DNA of 61,773 nucleotides from Planctomycetaceae bacterium (GTDB taxonomy: Bacteria; Planctomycetota; Planctomycetia; Planctomycetales; Planctomycetaceae): assembly GCA_021732415.1 (NCBI GenBank), contig JAKFVC010000178.1, forward strand, positions 1 to 61,773. The letters run 5' to 3'. Each line of letters begins with the position of its first letter. The stretch's first letter is position 1. Shown piece after piece: positions 46,030 to 55,777 of this stretch. Made by a program: the position numbers and the translations under genes. A model generated the notes under the pieces. It saw only the letters and a program-made list of their open reading frames with translations, made no database searches and was not told the origin of the DNA.

Positions 46030-47508
46030 TTATACCAGAATATCCTTAATGACCTTGCCATGCACGTCGGTCAGGCGGAAGTCGCGGCCCTGGAAACTGT
46101 AAGTCAGACGTTCGTGATCGATACCCAGGCAGTGCAGGATCGTCGCATTGAGATCATGCACATGAACGGGCTTGTCGGTGACGTTGTAGCTGAAATCGTC
46201 GGTCTCGCCGTGGACGATTCCTGGCTTGATGCCGCCGCCTGCGAACCACATCGTGAAGTTACGCGGATGGTGATCGCGACCGTAGTTGTCCTTGGTGAGC
46301 GTTCCCTGGCTGTAGACCGTGCGGCCGAATTCGCCGCCCCAGACGACCAGGGTGTCGTCCAGCATGCCGCGCTGCTTGAGATCCTTGATCAACGCGGCAC
46401 TCGGCTGATCGGCGGTCTTCACCAGTTGCTTGATGCTGCCCGGCAATCCGCCGTGATGATCCCAACCGCGGAGGAAGACTTGCGTAAACCGCACGCCACG
46501 CTCGGCCAGGCGACGAGCCATCAGGCAGTTGGAGGCGAACGTTCCCGGCTGCGTGACCTCGGGGCCGTACATGTCGAGAATGTGCTTGGGTTCCTTCGAC
46601 GTATCGACGAGGTCGGGGACGGAAGTCTGCATCCGGAAGGCCATCTCGTACTGCGCGATGCGGGCGGCGATTTCCGGGTCGCCCTGTTCGGCCAGATGCT
46701 TCTGATTCAGCGCCGCGAGACCATCCAGCATCTTACGTCGCACATCGGCCGAGACACCCGGAGGATTCGACAGATAGAGCACGGGATCGCCGACCGAACG
46801 CAGAGCGACGCCGGCGTGCTTGGTCGGCAGGAAACCCGATCCCCACAACCGCGAGAACAACGCTTGGGTCATCGAACCCGGGGCCAATCGTGAGTGCAAC
46901 ACCACGAACGCCGGCAGATCCTGGTTGGGACTGCCAATGCCGTAGGACAACCAGGCACCCGCACTGGGCCGGCCGGGGATTTCACTGCCGGTCTGGATAA
47001 AGGTGATGGCCGGATCGTGATTGATCGCATCGGTGTTCATCGACTTGACGATGCAGATGTCATCAGCAATCGAACCAATCTCCGGCAGGAGTTCACTGAT
47101 CCAGGCGCCGTGCTTGCCGTGCTGATTGAACTTGAACACGGACGGAGCACACGGGAACCGCTGCTGTCCCGAGGTCATCGTCGTGATGCGCTGACCGTTG
47201 CGGATGGACTCGGGGAGGTCCTTGTCGAAATACTCCTGCAACTTGGGTTTGTGGTCATACAAATCCAACTGCGAGGGAGCATCGGCCATAAACAACCAGA
47301 TGACCCGCTTGGCCTTCGGAGCATGATGCAGGATCTGCATGTTGCCGAATGTCTTCATCGGATCATTGGCGGCGGTTGTCGCCGGTTCTCCAGCGAACAG
47401 CTTCGGATTCAGCACCGAAGCCAACGCCGCTCCACCCAATCCCGCCGCCGAGCGACTAAAGAAATACCGGCGAGCCTGCAACAAAGCGTGTTCACGAATC
47501 GGATCCAT
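46030..47508 (-). CDS. DUF1501 protein (cluster 2)
   Basis: A 492-residue exported DUF1501 protein, closely similar to the cluster 1 copy. The twin-arginine type leader is [20 protein letters not shown]. Core motifs are [50 protein letters not shown] and [19 protein letters not shown], ending with [20 protein letters not shown]. The ATG at 47508 has AAGG 9 bases upstream. It is the last gene of a co-oriented set PSD1 - Uma2 - Uma2 - DUF1501. An F-family half-repeat lies in the gap upstream (47580-47611). Confidence 0.92.
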   Translation of the reverse strand: MDPIREHALLQARRYFFSRSAAGLGGAALASVLNPKLFAGEPATTAANDPMKTFGNMQILHHAPKAKRVIWLFMADAPSQLDLYDHKPKLQEYFDKDLPESIRNGQRITTMTSGQQRFPCAPSVFKFNQHGKHGAWISELLPEIGSIADDICIVKSMNTDAINHDPAITFIQTGSEIPGRPSAGAWLSYGIGSPNQDLPAFVVLHSRLAPGSMTQALFSRLWGSGFLPTKHAGVALRSVGDPVLYLSNPPGVSADVRRKMLDGLAALNQKHLAEQGDPEIAARIAQYEMAFRMQTSVPDLVDTSKEPKHILDMYGPEVTQPGTFASNCLMARRLAERGVRFTQVFLRGWDHHGGLPGSIKQLVKTADQPSAALIKDLKQRGMLDDTLVVWGGEFGRTVYSQGTLTKDNYGRDHHPRNFTMWFAGGGIKPGIVHGETDDFSYNVTDKPVHVHDLNATILHCLGIDHERLTYSFQGRDFRLTDVHGKVIKDILV

Positions 47509-47636
47509 TTGAGCGACCTTGTGACTATCGATGAGTTCCGGACATTTTATTGGTAAGCACAACCGCAATATCAATTCACCCAGGTGAGCCGGGCGCCGTG
47601 AGGCCCCGGACCGAGTGCATATTGGACTTTAATAAC

Positions 47637-48221
47637 TCAACTTTGTTCTTTGGTGAGGAAGACGACGTCCTCGTAAAGTTCCGACAGAGCCAGATCCCAA
47701 TCCAGAGATCCAAGCCTCATGACGGCGTCCATTCCCTGAAACGCCTCTCGGGCCCAGGTCCCATCCATCTGCCGCGTAAATCGCTCAGCTGCCACTGCTT
47801 CTTGAGAAATCAGGACATACTCGGCGAGGGTCGGAATCTGTTGATACAACTCAAATTTGCGACCGCGGTTAAATCGTTCGGTCGAAGGCGACAGGATTTC
47901 AAACACGATTATTGGATTTAGGACCGTATCCAATCGGAGCGGCTCATATTCACATTCGCCTTTGACGACAGATGCGTCTGGAAACAAATAGGAAACGGGA
48001 CTGGCAATTCGCAGTCGAGTGTTTTCCCAACAGACTCGATAGTGTGGTTTGCGGAAGGTCAGCTTCAACAGAACATGCAGGTTACTGGAGATATCATTGT
48101 GGGGAGTACTGCCGCCGACCATTTCCAGAATTTCTCCATCGACATATTGATGGCGCAGCTCTGAAGCGAATTCCACTTCGAAGTATTCATCCACGCTGCA
48201 GTGAGAAGTCGTCGTCGACAT
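47637..48221 (-). CDS. Uma2 family restriction-endonuclease-fold protein (copy 2)
   Basis: A 194-residue protein of the Uma2/DUF820 family, which has a PD-(D/E)XK nuclease fold. It opens TTTSHCSVDEYFEVEFASEL, typical for the family. Putative active-site residues are in YLFPDASVVKG (Asp) and IVFEILSPSTERFNRGRKFE (Glu and Lys). It is about 60% similar by eye to the gene 15 bases upstream, so this is a tandem duplication in one operon. Uma2 genes are abundant in planctomycetes and cyanobacteria and often scattered; their biological role is unresolved (nuclease, defence or mobile). Confidence 0.9.
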   Translation of the reverse strand: MSTTTSHCSVDEYFEVEFASELRHQYVDGEILEMVGGSTPHNDISSNLHVLLKLTFRKPHYRVCWENTRLRIASPVSYLFPDASVVKGECEYEPLRLDTVLNPIIVFEILSPSTERFNRGRKFELYQQIPTLAEYVLISQEAVAAERFTRQMDGTWAREAFQGMDAVMRLGSLDWDLALSELYEDVVFLTKEQS

Positions 48222-48236
48222 AGTCGCTCTCTTGAA

Positions 48237-48812
48237 TTACTCAGGCCTTAACTGAACGTATTGGTAAAGCTCGGCTAGACTTAGAGTCCAGTTCAGTGAT
48301 TCAAACGGGACGAAAGCGTCCACCCCGACAAATCGTTGCTGCAGCCATTGGCCATCGGGTTGGCGAGAAAAATATTCTGCTGCAATTTCATCTTGGGAGA
48401 TGAGCACATAATACTGCAGTGAATCGATACTTCGATAAAGCTCAGATTTACGACCGCGGTTATAGCGCTCGGTCGAGGGCGACAGGATTTCAAAAATGGC
48501 AAGGGGATCAAGCAACGTCTCCAGTGGGCGTTCTTCCAACTGACCACGACCAGCAATAAGTGTCGCATCTGGAAACAAGTAGCTGACCGGGTCACCAACT
48601 CTGACGCGAGTGCTCTCTCCACAAACTCGAAACTCAGGCTCTGGAAACACTCTCGCCAGAATTATGTACAGCCTCATTAGAATGTGGTTGTGCGAATAAC
48701 TGCCCCCACCCATTTGGATAATTTCCCCATCGACGTACTCATGACGCTCTTCCGAAGTCGATTCCACTTCGAAGTATTCATCCACGGTATAGCGATTTGT
48801 AGTGGTTGACAT
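48237..48812 (-). CDS. Uma2 family restriction-endonuclease-fold protein (copy 1)
   Basis: A 191-residue Uma2/DUF820 protein with start TTTNRYTVDEYFEVESTSEE, active-site Asp in YLFPDATLIAG and Glu/Lys in IFEILSPSTERYNRGRKSEL. It starts 51 bases after the PSD1 stop and ends 15 bases before its paralogue. Both keep all expected residues, so neither looks decayed. It may have entered between PSD1 and DUF1501, a pair adjacent in cluster 1. Confidence 0.9.
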   Translation of the reverse strand: MSTTTNRYTVDEYFEVESTSEERHEYVDGEIIQMGGGSYSHNHILMRLYIILARVFPEPEFRVCGESTRVRVGDPVSYLFPDATLIAGRGQLEERPLETLLDPLAIFEILSPSTERYNRGRKSELYRSIDSLQYYVLISQDEIAAEYFSRQPDGQWLQQRFVGVDAFVPFESLNWTLSLAELYQYVQLRPE

Positions 48813-48863
48813 AGCTAGTTTCCGAATGCTTTGCAGAGTGCGTAATCACTCTGCGTTGTCGCC

Positions 48864-51800
48864 TTACTCCTTCGTCACCGCTTCATCCAGATTCATCACA
48901 AGATTCGCCATCATCGTCCAAGCGGCCAACTCGCTGACATCCAGCGTCTCATTCCGCTTGGAATCGCCATAGCTCACCAGCTTGGTCGCACCCTCTTTAT
49001 CGGCTTGATAGGCCGCCAGCTGAGCCTGATACAACGGCACCAGTACGGCCAGTTCATCCGCAGTCGGGCGTCGAGAGGTCGTAATGCGGTACACGTAGGC
49101 CAGCCGCTCCTCAGGAGTCGCGCCCCCTTCGAGCATCGTCCGTTGGGCCAGGGCCCGCGAGGCCTCTACGTATTGCTTGTCGTTCATCAGGGCCAGGGCC
49201 TGCAGCGGCGTGTTGGTGCGTGGACGGCGGACCGTGCAGTTTTCTCGCGAGGGGGCGTCGAACGTCGTCATGGAGGGCGGCGGTGAAGTCCGCTTCCAGA
49301 ACGTATACATGCTGCGGCGATAAAGGCTTTCTCCCTGATCCTGCTTGTAGATCGAGGTGTTACTTCCCTGGAACGCGACCGCTTCCCAGACGCCGTCCGG
49401 TTGATAGATTTTGACGCTCTTGCCGCCGACTTTTTCGATCAACAGGCCGCTCGTGGCGAGGGCCGTATCGCGGATCACTTCCGCATCAAATCGGAAGCGC
49501 GGTCCACGCGCCAACAGTTCGTTCGAGGGATCTCGCTGCAGCAAATCTGAGGTCACCTGCGACGACTGCTGGTAGGTGTTGGACATCACCATCAGCTTCA
49601 TCATGGCTTTGACGTCCCAGCCAGTGCGGATGAACTCCGTCGACAGCCAATCGAGTAACTCGGGATGGGTCGGCCATTGGCCTTGGGCACCAAAGTCTTC
49701 GGACGTCTTGACAATTCCCTGGCCGAAAATCTGCTGCCAGAAGCGGTTGATCGTCACACGGGAGGTCATCGGATGGCTGGGGTCAACCAGCCATTTGGCG
49801 AGTCCCAGTCGATTGAGCGGGGCTCCGGCGGGGATCGGCGGGAAGACTGCGGGCACACCGGCCGTGACCTTGTCCCCCTTCTTGTCGTACGCTCCACGAA
49901 TCAACATGAAGGTCTCACGAGCCTGAGCCATGTCGGCCATGACCAGGGTCGTCGGGATCGCGTTGTCGTAGTCCGTCCGAGCCTTCTGCAGGTCGGCCAG
50001 TTGCTTCTTGAAGGGATCCAGGACCGGCTTGCTCTTGGCCCAGACGTTTTCGAGGAAGTAGTTGCGAACGACCTTCTTCTGGTCGTCGTTCCGCTTCGCC
50101 ACTTCCACCTTGAAAATGTCTTGCACAGGTTGCGGCAAGGTCGACTTGGTTTGGGTTTTTTCGTAGGCTTCCCACAGCACCAGCGAATCAAACGACTGAC
50201 CCGCTTGCGGAGTCTTCGTCACGCTGCCCGCTTTGTCCCAGTGCACGGTGCCGGCGTGTTGCGTGAAGGCCCAGCCGTTCAAAACGGCACCGGGTTTGAG
50301 GCCGACCTTGTCAGCTTCGATCTCCAGTCGGACCCATTCGCCCAATTTGGGAAGAGGTCCCGCTTCGACTCGACCGACAGTATTTTCGGCTCCCCAGGGG
50401 ATGACATTTTTCTCGCCCCAATATGCCCGATGCTCCCAGCTGCCGTCATTGAATTGCAGCATCACAGCTTTGGGCGGATTCTTCGGATCGAGATAGCAAT
50501 AGGCGAACAGCTTGTCCCCTTCGCCAATCTTCAGGCCGGTCGTCGCGCCCGTGAAGAAATGCTGGCTGAGTTCAGTCGCCGTCCGCGTACTGGCTCTCTC
50601 ACCGCTGAAGACCGGGAAGTCCGTCTTCGCGATAAACTTCCACTCGGTGTTCCCCTGCAACTGAGCTCCAGCCGGGGCATCGTCTTCGATCCAGACGTAG
50701 TCTTTCGCCATCAACGCCACCGGGTCACCGGCATCGGGCGGCTCGGCGTATTCGATCTTGGCCAGTACTTCGTTGAACTTCTTCTGAGCGTCCGCAATCT
50801 GCACATCAAACGCGGCCAGCTTCGTCTTCTGCTCTTCGGTCGAGGTCTTGATCACTGGCGGCGGGGAGAGTGCATTCCCGTCCATCGCGGCATCGGCGAC
50901 GCCGTTGTAGAACGCGAAGAGTTGATAAAACTCCTTCTGGGTAATCGGGTCAAACTTATGGTCGTGACACACAGCGCAACCGAGCGTCATTCCCATGAAC
51001 ACGGTCGACACAGCCTCGACGCGATCCACGGCGTAGCGCACGAGGACTTCCTCGTTGATCGAACCCCCTTCGCTCGTCGACACGTTGTTGCGGTTAAAGC
51101 CCGAGCCCACCACTTGGTCTAGAGTGGGATTCGGCAGCAAGTCGCCCGCGATTTGTTCAATGGTGAATTCGTCGAAATGCTTGTTCGTGTTGAAGGCTTT
51201 GATGACCCAGTCACGATACGGCCACAAAGACCGTTCGTTATCCAGGTGCAGCCCATGCGTATCGCCATAACGGGCGGCATCGAGCCACACGCGCGCCATA
51301 TGTTCGCCATAACGGCTGGATTGCAGCAGGCGGTCAACCACCTTTTCAAACGCGTTGGGATCCTGATCGGCCACGAAGGCATCGACTTCCGCCGGCGTCG
51401 GCGGCAGCCCGGTCAGATCGAAGGTCACGCGGCGAATCAGCGTGATCTTGTCCGCGGGTTTTGTGGGTGTCAGGCCTTCGGCATCGAGACGCGCCAGGAT
51501 GAGGCGATCAATCTCGTTCTTGATCCACGCTTCGTTCTTCACGACCGGAGGTGCCGGGACTTTCGCCGGAATGAAGGCCCAGTGCTTCGACCACGTGCCA
51601 CCTTCTTTGATCCAGCGCTTCAGCAACTCCAGTTGGGCCGGAGTGATCTTCTTGCCTGAGGCGGGAGGCGGCATTTGTTCGTTGGGATCGGTCGAAATAA
51701 TTCGCGCGATCAGCTCGCTTTGTTCCACGTTGCCGGCGACAACCGCTTGCATTCCGGATTCGAGTTTGGCTGTGCCACCCTCTTGGATATCCAGCCGCAA

Positions 51801-51980
51801 ACCACCTTTGCGCTCCTTCTCATCGGGGCCGTGGCACTTGAAGCAATTGTGCGACAAGATGGGCCGGATGTCGCGCGCAAAATTCAGCGGACGATCGGCC
51901 GCGAACAGCGGTGACCCGAGCAGAGTACACAACGCAACGGAGAGGACAAAACAGACCCAACGTGGGCGAGGCACGATCAT
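48864..51980 (-). CDS. PSD1 and planctomycete cytochrome C domain protein (cluster 2)
   Basis: Exported 1038-residue protein. The signal peptide is VCFVLSVALCTLLGSPLFA. PSCyt1 has CFKCH (C46, C49, H50). PSCyt2 at about 150-355 includes IRRVTFDLTGLPPTPAEVDA and NNVSTSEGGSINEE. The middle, near 430-640, is not LamG-like by eye but a beta-rich region with EWKFIAKTDFPVFSGERAST. PSD1 at about 715-1010 has NRLGLAKWLVDPSHPMTSRV and NTPLQALALMNDKQYVEASR. Compared with the cluster 1 protein, the middle domain is changed while the flanking domains are conserved. This suggests that the middle sets substrate specificity. Confidence 0.93.
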   Translation of the reverse strand: MIVPRPRWVCFVLSVALCTLLGSPLFAADRPLNFARDIRPILSHNCFKCHGPDEKERKGGLRLDIQEGGTAKLESGMQAVVAGNVEQSELIARIISTDPNEQMPPPASGKKITPAQLELLKRWIKEGGTWSKHWAFIPAKVPAPPVVKNEAWIKNEIDRLILARLDAEGLTPTKPADKITLIRRVTFDLTGLPPTPAEVDAFVADQDPNAFEKVVDRLLQSSRYGEHMARVWLDAARYGDTHGLHLDNERSLWPYRDWVIKAFNTNKHFDEFTIEQIAGDLLPNPTLDQVVGSGFNRNNVSTSEGGSINEEVLVRYAVDRVEAVSTVFMGMTLGCAVCHDHKFDPITQKEFYQLFAFYNGVADAAMDGNALSPPPVIKTSTEEQKTKLAAFDVQIADAQKKFNEVLAKIEYAEPPDAGDPVALMAKDYVWIEDDAPAGAQLQGNTEWKFIAKTDFPVFSGERASTRTATELSQHFFTGATTGLKIGEGDKLFAYCYLDPKNPPKAVMLQFNDGSWEHRAYWGEKNVIPWGAENTVGRVEAGPLPKLGEWVRLEIEADKVGLKPGAVLNGWAFTQHAGTVHWDKAGSVTKTPQAGQSFDSLVLWEAYEKTQTKSTLPQPVQDIFKVEVAKRNDDQKKVVRNYFLENVWAKSKPVLDPFKKQLADLQKARTDYDNAIPTTLVMADMAQARETFMLIRGAYDKKGDKVTAGVPAVFPPIPAGAPLNRLGLAKWLVDPSHPMTSRVTINRFWQQIFGQGIVKTSEDFGAQGQWPTHPELLDWLSTEFIRTGWDVKAMMKLMVMSNTYQQSSQVTSDLLQRDPSNELLARGPRFRFDAEVIRDTALATSGLLIEKVGGKSVKIYQPDGVWEAVAFQGSNTSIYKQDQGESLYRRSMYTFWKRTSPPPSMTTFDAPSRENCTVRRPRTNTPLQALALMNDKQYVEASRALAQRTMLEGGATPEERLAYVYRITTSRRPTADELAVLVPLYQAQLAAYQADKEGATKLVSYGDSKRNETLDVSELAAWTMMANLVMNLDEAVTKE

Positions 51981-52071
51981 CGGTGGGACCTTTCACTGGC
52001 GGAAAAAATCAATGTTGTATTATATGTCCTCTGGGAGACCCATCGCCAGCGTAATCTCCCGAAAATCCACC

Positions 52072-52142
52072 GTAGCCCGACTCTCCGAGTCGGGTGCCTC
52101 CTTCTCAAAATGGGCACCACCCGACTCAGAGAGTCGGGCTAC
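52072..52142. repeat. Inverted repeat, family J, full copy
   Basis: Arms 52072-52098 (GTAGCCCGACTCTCCGAGTC) and 52113-52142 are complements around a 14-base loop. This is the cleanest J hairpin in the window. It is followed directly by a terminator of the next gene. Confidence 0.85.
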
Positions 52143-52178
52143 AAAAAAACAGCCGCTGGATCGCCATCCAGCGGCTGT
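52142..52178 (-). terminator. Rho-independent terminator of the Cys-rich secreted protein gene
   Basis: On the minus strand the stem ACAGCCGCTGGAT with its mirror (52149-52178) is followed by TTTTTTT. It lies about 30 bases after the stop at 52208. Confidence 0.92.
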
Positions 52179-52207
52179 TTCACTTGTTCGACAGTCAATT
52201 CAACGCA

Positions 52208-52732
52208 TTAGGCGTCGTAATCGACGGTAATCGTGCCATTGCGATTCGAATAGATATCGATGGCGTACTTGCCGTAGTCGTACCGCGTATGGCGGCCCAA
52301 GCGGCTGACCTTCACCTTGGCACAACCACAGGGCGGGGCACAAATCTTGACCTGCACGCACTTGGTTTCGCAATCACACTTGCTTGAGCAAGGATCGATA
52401 ACGCTGACGACCAGGACTTCAGCACAAGGAGCAATCTTGCATTTGTCCTTGTAGCAGACGCGGCTGTAGAACTGGCAGCAGCAATTCTCGACGGGCATCG
52501 GAGCCCCGTCAATTGTGGGGGCGATGACCGTTCCGCCAGGAGCGGGGACGACAATCGCGCCGCTGGTGATGGGCTCAGGACTGGCCGGCACTCCGACGGG
52601 CGGAATGGGGGTCGCGTCTTGGAAACTCTGAGCACCACCGAAATTGGGTTCTGGGAACTGGGGGCCTTGAGCCAAAGCAATTCCCGCCACCAGGCACAGG
52701 CTGGCAGCCATCAAACAGGATTTCAGACTCAT
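52208..52732 (-). CDS. Secreted Cys-rich protein of unknown function
   Basis: A 174-residue exported protein. The signal peptide SLKSCLMAASLCLVAGIALA is followed by a Pro/Gly-rich part to about 75 and then a Cys-rich part with about 18 Cys (NCCCQFYSRVCYKDKCKIAPC, CSSKCDCETKCV, CAPPCGCAKV). The tail HTRYDYGKYAIDIYSNRNGT looks beta-stranded. Many Cys pairs suggest disulfide bonds, as in planctomycete surface or cell-wall proteins rich in Cys. The ATG at 52732 has AGGAG 10 bases upstream. It is monocistronic with its own terminator. No family recognised. Confidence 0.8.
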   Translation of the reverse strand: MSLKSCLMAASLCLVAGIALAQGPQFPEPNFGGAQSFQDATPIPPVGVPASPEPITSGAIVVPAPGGTVIAPTIDGAPMPVENCCCQFYSRVCYKDKCKIAPCAEVLVVSVIDPCSSKCDCETKCVQVKICAPPCGCAKVKVSRLGRHTRYDYGKYAIDIYSNRNGTITVDYDA

Positions 52733-53399
52733 CTTCAACAATCTCCTATGTGTAAGTTTGAAGCCGCTGACAGCGCTTCAAGGTTTATGTCACCGCAAAC
52801 GACAGGCATCCTGCCGACCGCATGGCACGCGGCGCTCTCCTACGGAGTGTCTGCGATTTCCGCTCGCCATTCAAGTTTACTACGCAAAGTTTACCCCAGT
52901 ACCCCAAGGTCAGGACAGTCGAACTCTTCTCGAGGTTCAACGCGCGATCTCTAACGGCATGTCGTGATTTGGCATCAATGTGTCAGTTGTCGACGTCAAA
53001 TTGACATTTAGATTAGACGTAACATGCTTATTAGGAACTGGTTGCGATTTGTTTTTATTCAGTCTCTCAAGCATTCCCATTGGTCCCATAAGTCCCATGT
53101 GTCCCATCCGTCCCATAAAAAGTGCCAAAGAAAGTCGGATGGCGGGTATTCTGGGCGGTCAGTCAAAAAAACTGACTTTCAGCCACAGAATGACACAGAA
53201 GAAACACAGAAGTCAGGAAATGGCTGCTGTCCCTTTCTGTGTTTCTTCTGTGTCATTCTGTGGCAAATCCCCTTCTGGACCACTTTTCAATCGAATCTTG
53301 CATCCCCAGCGAAGGGTTTCGATAATAGAGTGAATCTGCGTGATGTCATTTAACGTCGTTCTCTGACGCGTTCGCCGTCGGGGGCGCGAGGAAAATCAG
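52733..53399. other. Divergent intergenic region with a 9-base tandem repeat
   Basis: A 667-base gap. 53077-53117 holds four to five units of TCCCATNNG/GTCCCATAA type, a minisatellite that reads MG-rich in one frame. An E-family hairpin lies at 53182-53264. No gene seen. Confidence 0.55.
53182..53264. repeat. Inverted repeat, family E
   Basis: Arms 53182-53211 (GCCACAGAATGACACAGAAG) and 53235-53264 are perfect or nearly perfect complements. The loop is 23 bases. Confidence 0.85.
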
Positions 53400-54509
53400 A
53401 TGGCTCAAGTCAATTCGAAGATGTCCCCATTTCTGCGCCAGCAAGGCTTGGCGTGGGGTCTCGTTGGCGTGCTTGGTTTGAGTTTGTTCCTGGGCTGTTC
53501 GCGGACGCCCCCGCCCGCCGCGGTCGCTCCTGAGGAACATGCCGCTGCCCCCGCCAAAGGGCATAGCAAATCGGGATCTGACGAATCCGACAGCGCTGGT
53601 CAACGAGCCGCCAAGACGAAACGCCCCATGATTGGCGATATTCCGCTGGATGTCTGGCTCGATAATCCGATCGCTGAGTCCAAGAAGACGGGCGCGGCGG
53701 CCCCAGCTGCTTCCGCCAAACCGGTAGAGACCGCAGCAGCAGCCAAGCCGGCTCCCATGCCTGAGGGCGGCGCGAAAGAACCTGCGACGGCAGCACCGGC
53801 CGCTGGTGGCGACGATTGGGCCAGTATCATCTCGGCTGAAGAATTGCAGGCTGAGATCAAGAAGATCAAGATCGAGTTGACCGACAGCTTGTCGGCGATT
53901 GGCAAGTACAACGCGCACTACAAAGAGATCGCGATGGAGGGGGCTGTCCTGGCGGCTTTGGCTGGGATTGCGATCAAGCATTCCGAAAAAGTGAGCTGGA
54001 AGGACCAGGCCCCGCATGTCCGCGACGTCGCGTTCGAGATGGCCAAGAAGGCGAAGGGCCTGGGGCAGAAGCCGTTCGACGATACGAAGAAGGAATTCGA
54101 AAAGCTGGAAGGTTTGCTCTCCGGCAATCCACCGCCAGGTCTCCCCGAAGCGCCTCCCGATATCCCCTTCAGCGAAGTCGCCAGCCGCCGCGGGATCATG
54201 CAGCGCTTGCAGATCAATTCCGATTATCTGCGAGCCAATTTCCAGACGGAAGCGAAGCTCGAAAAAGGTCAGGATGACGCGGCCCACGCGGCCTCGGTCA
54301 CGGCGGCGATTACCAAGGTCATCGGCACAGAAGGTTATGGCAGCGCTGACGAGGATGAATACAAGGCATTCGTCAAATCGATGGTGGAATCCAATCTGGT
54401 TATGATGAAGGCCGCGAAGGACAAGGATTTTGCAGCGTTCTCGGACGCGAACGGCAAGGTGACGAAGTATTGCTCAGACTGCCACCAAGCCTATCAAGGC
54501 AGCCAGTGA
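53400..54509 (+). CDS. Lipoprotein with C-terminal haem motif (cytochrome c'-like)
   Basis: A 369-residue predicted lipoprotein. The signal peptide ends with lipobox LFLGC near residue 33. A low-complexity Ala/Pro/Lys spacer runs to about 135. A helical domain from about 140 to 365 ends in CSDCHQAY with C358, C361 and H362. A single haem motif at the extreme C-terminus of a four-helix region is the class II cytochrome c' layout. In planctomycetes related proteins are found as lipoproteins. The start 53400 has GAGG 8 bases upstream. A family I hairpin directly follows the stop, and the protease gene comes 152 bases later, so the two may be co-transcribed. Confidence 0.83.
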   Translation: MAQVNSKMSPFLRQQGLAWGLVGVLGLSLFLGCSRTPPPAAVAPEEHAAAPAKGHSKSGSDESDSAGQRAAKTKRPMIGDIPLDVWLDNPIAESKKTGAAAPAASAKPVETAAAAKPAPMPEGGAKEPATAAPAAGGDDWASIISAEELQAEIKKIKIELTDSLSAIGKYNAHYKEIAMEGAVLAALAGIAIKHSEKVSWKDQAPHVRDVAFEMAKKAKGLGQKPFDDTKKEFEKLEGLLSGNPPPGLPEAPPDIPFSEVASRRGIMQRLQINSDYLRANFQTEAKLEKGQDDAAHAASVTAAITKVIGTEGYGSADEDEYKAFVKSMVESNLVMMKAAKDKDFAAFSDANGKVTKYCSDCHQAYQGSQ

Positions 54510-54514
54510 CGACT

Positions 54515-54603
54515 CGATGGGAGGGTGAGGCTGCCGCCGAACCGCAAGCATCTATCGACTCTCGCCAGACTTCGCGGTTCGGCGGGAGCCTCACCCTCCC
54601 ATG
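54515..54603. repeat. Inverted-repeat element, family I, copy 2
   Basis: Arms of about 32 bases starting TGGGAGGGTGAGGCTGCCGC with mirror at the right end, as in the copy at 10676. It starts six bases after the stop of the haem lipoprotein gene. Confidence 0.85.
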
Positions 54604-54661
54604 GGGGCGGAAACTGACAGCTCAACATTTCCCCATATCTTCTGGCAACTGAAAGCCCTTC

Positions 54662-55657
54662 ATGAAATCTTGCTGGAATCTGATTCCCTGCTGCCTGACC
54701 TGTCTGGTGGTATTTGGAGTGACATTGCCCGCTGCACGATCCGATGTGATTGAACTCACGACCGGCCAGAAAATCGAAGGGGATGTCCTCAAGGAACGCC
54801 CCGAAGAACTGGTGGTCGATATCGGCGTGGATGTCATCCGCATTCCTCTGGCGCAGATCAAGCATCGGGTCGTCAGTAAAGCCACCGACACCCCTGCCGC
54901 AGCCAAGGGGCATGACGAAGCCCTCTTTCAGACGGCCGATTTGCCTCACAAGAGTGTGAAGGACCTGTCACAGCAATACGGTGAAGGGGTCGTCTTGATC
55001 CAGACACCGGGCGGCCTGGGCTCGGGCTTCATCCTCAACGAGCGTGGCTTCTGCGTCACCAACTACCACGTGATCGAAAAAGAAACCCGCATTGCCGCGA
55101 CCATCTACCATCAGAACGCTCAGGGCGAGTTCACTCGTCGTCGGATTGATGATGTGAAGATCATCGCGTTGAATCCGTATTTCGACCTGGCGCTGGTGCA
55201 GATCCCCGAGCAGAAGGACCTCAAGTTCCGCCCGGTCTTCATCGCCAAGAACCAGGACCTGCGCGAAGGCGACCAAGTGTTCGCGATCGGCAATCCGCTC
55301 GGTCTGGAGCGGTCAGTCTCACAAGGCATCGTCAGCACCCGGAACCGCAATTTCGAGGGCCTCACCTACATCCAAACGACAGCTCAAATCAACCCGGGGA
55401 ACAGCGGTGGCCCGTTGTTCAACATGAAGGGTGAAGTCGTCGGCGTCACCAACATGAAACTGGTCCTGGGCGAAGGCCTGGGATTCGCCATCCCGGTTGC
55501 CTACTTGCGGCATTTCCTCAGCAACCACGATGCGTTCGCCTTCGACAAGAACAACGCGAACAGCGGCCAGCGCTATCTCGACGCCCCCCGCCGCCGCAAC
55601 GCAAAGCAACCGCCTAGCCCCTCCATCAAGGTCAGCGCAGAGAAGGATGGGAAATAA
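54662..55657 (+). CDS. Secreted trypsin-like serine protease (S1C/DegP-type, no PDZ)
   Basis: A 331-residue exported protease. The signal peptide is [21 protein letters not shown]. Residues 28-70 form a small beta-rich domain ([20 protein letters not shown]) frequent at the N-terminus of planctomycete envelope proteins. The protease domain has H136 (TNYHVI), D175 (YFDLALVQI) and S248 (NPGNSGGP), a complete triad. There is no PDZ domain, unlike DegP/DegS, and the tail of about 45 residues is basic and low complexity. The ATG at 54662 gives the signal peptide. It could be a quality-control or processing protease. The haem lipoprotein upstream may be part of the same transcript. Confidence 0.9.
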   Translation: MKSCWNLIPCCLTCLVVFGVTLPAARSDVIELTTGQKIEGDVLKERPEELVVDIGVDVIRIPLAQIKHRVVSKATDTPAAAKGHDEALFQTADLPHKSVKDLSQQYGEGVVLIQTPGGLGSGFILNERGFCVTNYHVIEKETRIAATIYHQNAQGEFTRRRIDDVKIIALNPYFDLALVQIPEQKDLKFRPVFIAKNQDLREGDQVFAIGNPLGLERSVSQGIVSTRNRNFEGLTYIQTTAQINPGNSGGPLFNMKGEVVGVTNMKLVLGEGLGFAIPVAYLRHFLSNHDAFAFDKNNANSGQRYLDAPRRRNAKQPPSPSIKVSAEKDGK

Positions 55658-55691
55658 AGGGGAAGCCGGCTGATCGGCAAAGCGAATTTTT

Positions 55692-55777
55692 GGCCACAGA
55701 AGGACACGGAAGAAACACAGCAGGGAAAGGGAATTGTCCTGTTCCTATTCTGTGTTTCTTCTGTGTCCTTCTGTGGC
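55692..55777. repeat. Inverted repeat, family E
   Basis: Arms 55692-55720 (GCCACAGAAGGACACGGAAG) and 55748-55777 are complements. It lies about 35 bases after the protease stop. Confidence 0.85.

Noticed and set aside
49665-51122. 485-codon plus-strand ORF opposite the PSD1 gene
   Set aside because: Antisense shadow of a strongly recognised gene.
52937-53128. MG-rich ORF (MGRMGHMGLMG)
   Set aside because: Direct translation of a 9-base tandem repeat.
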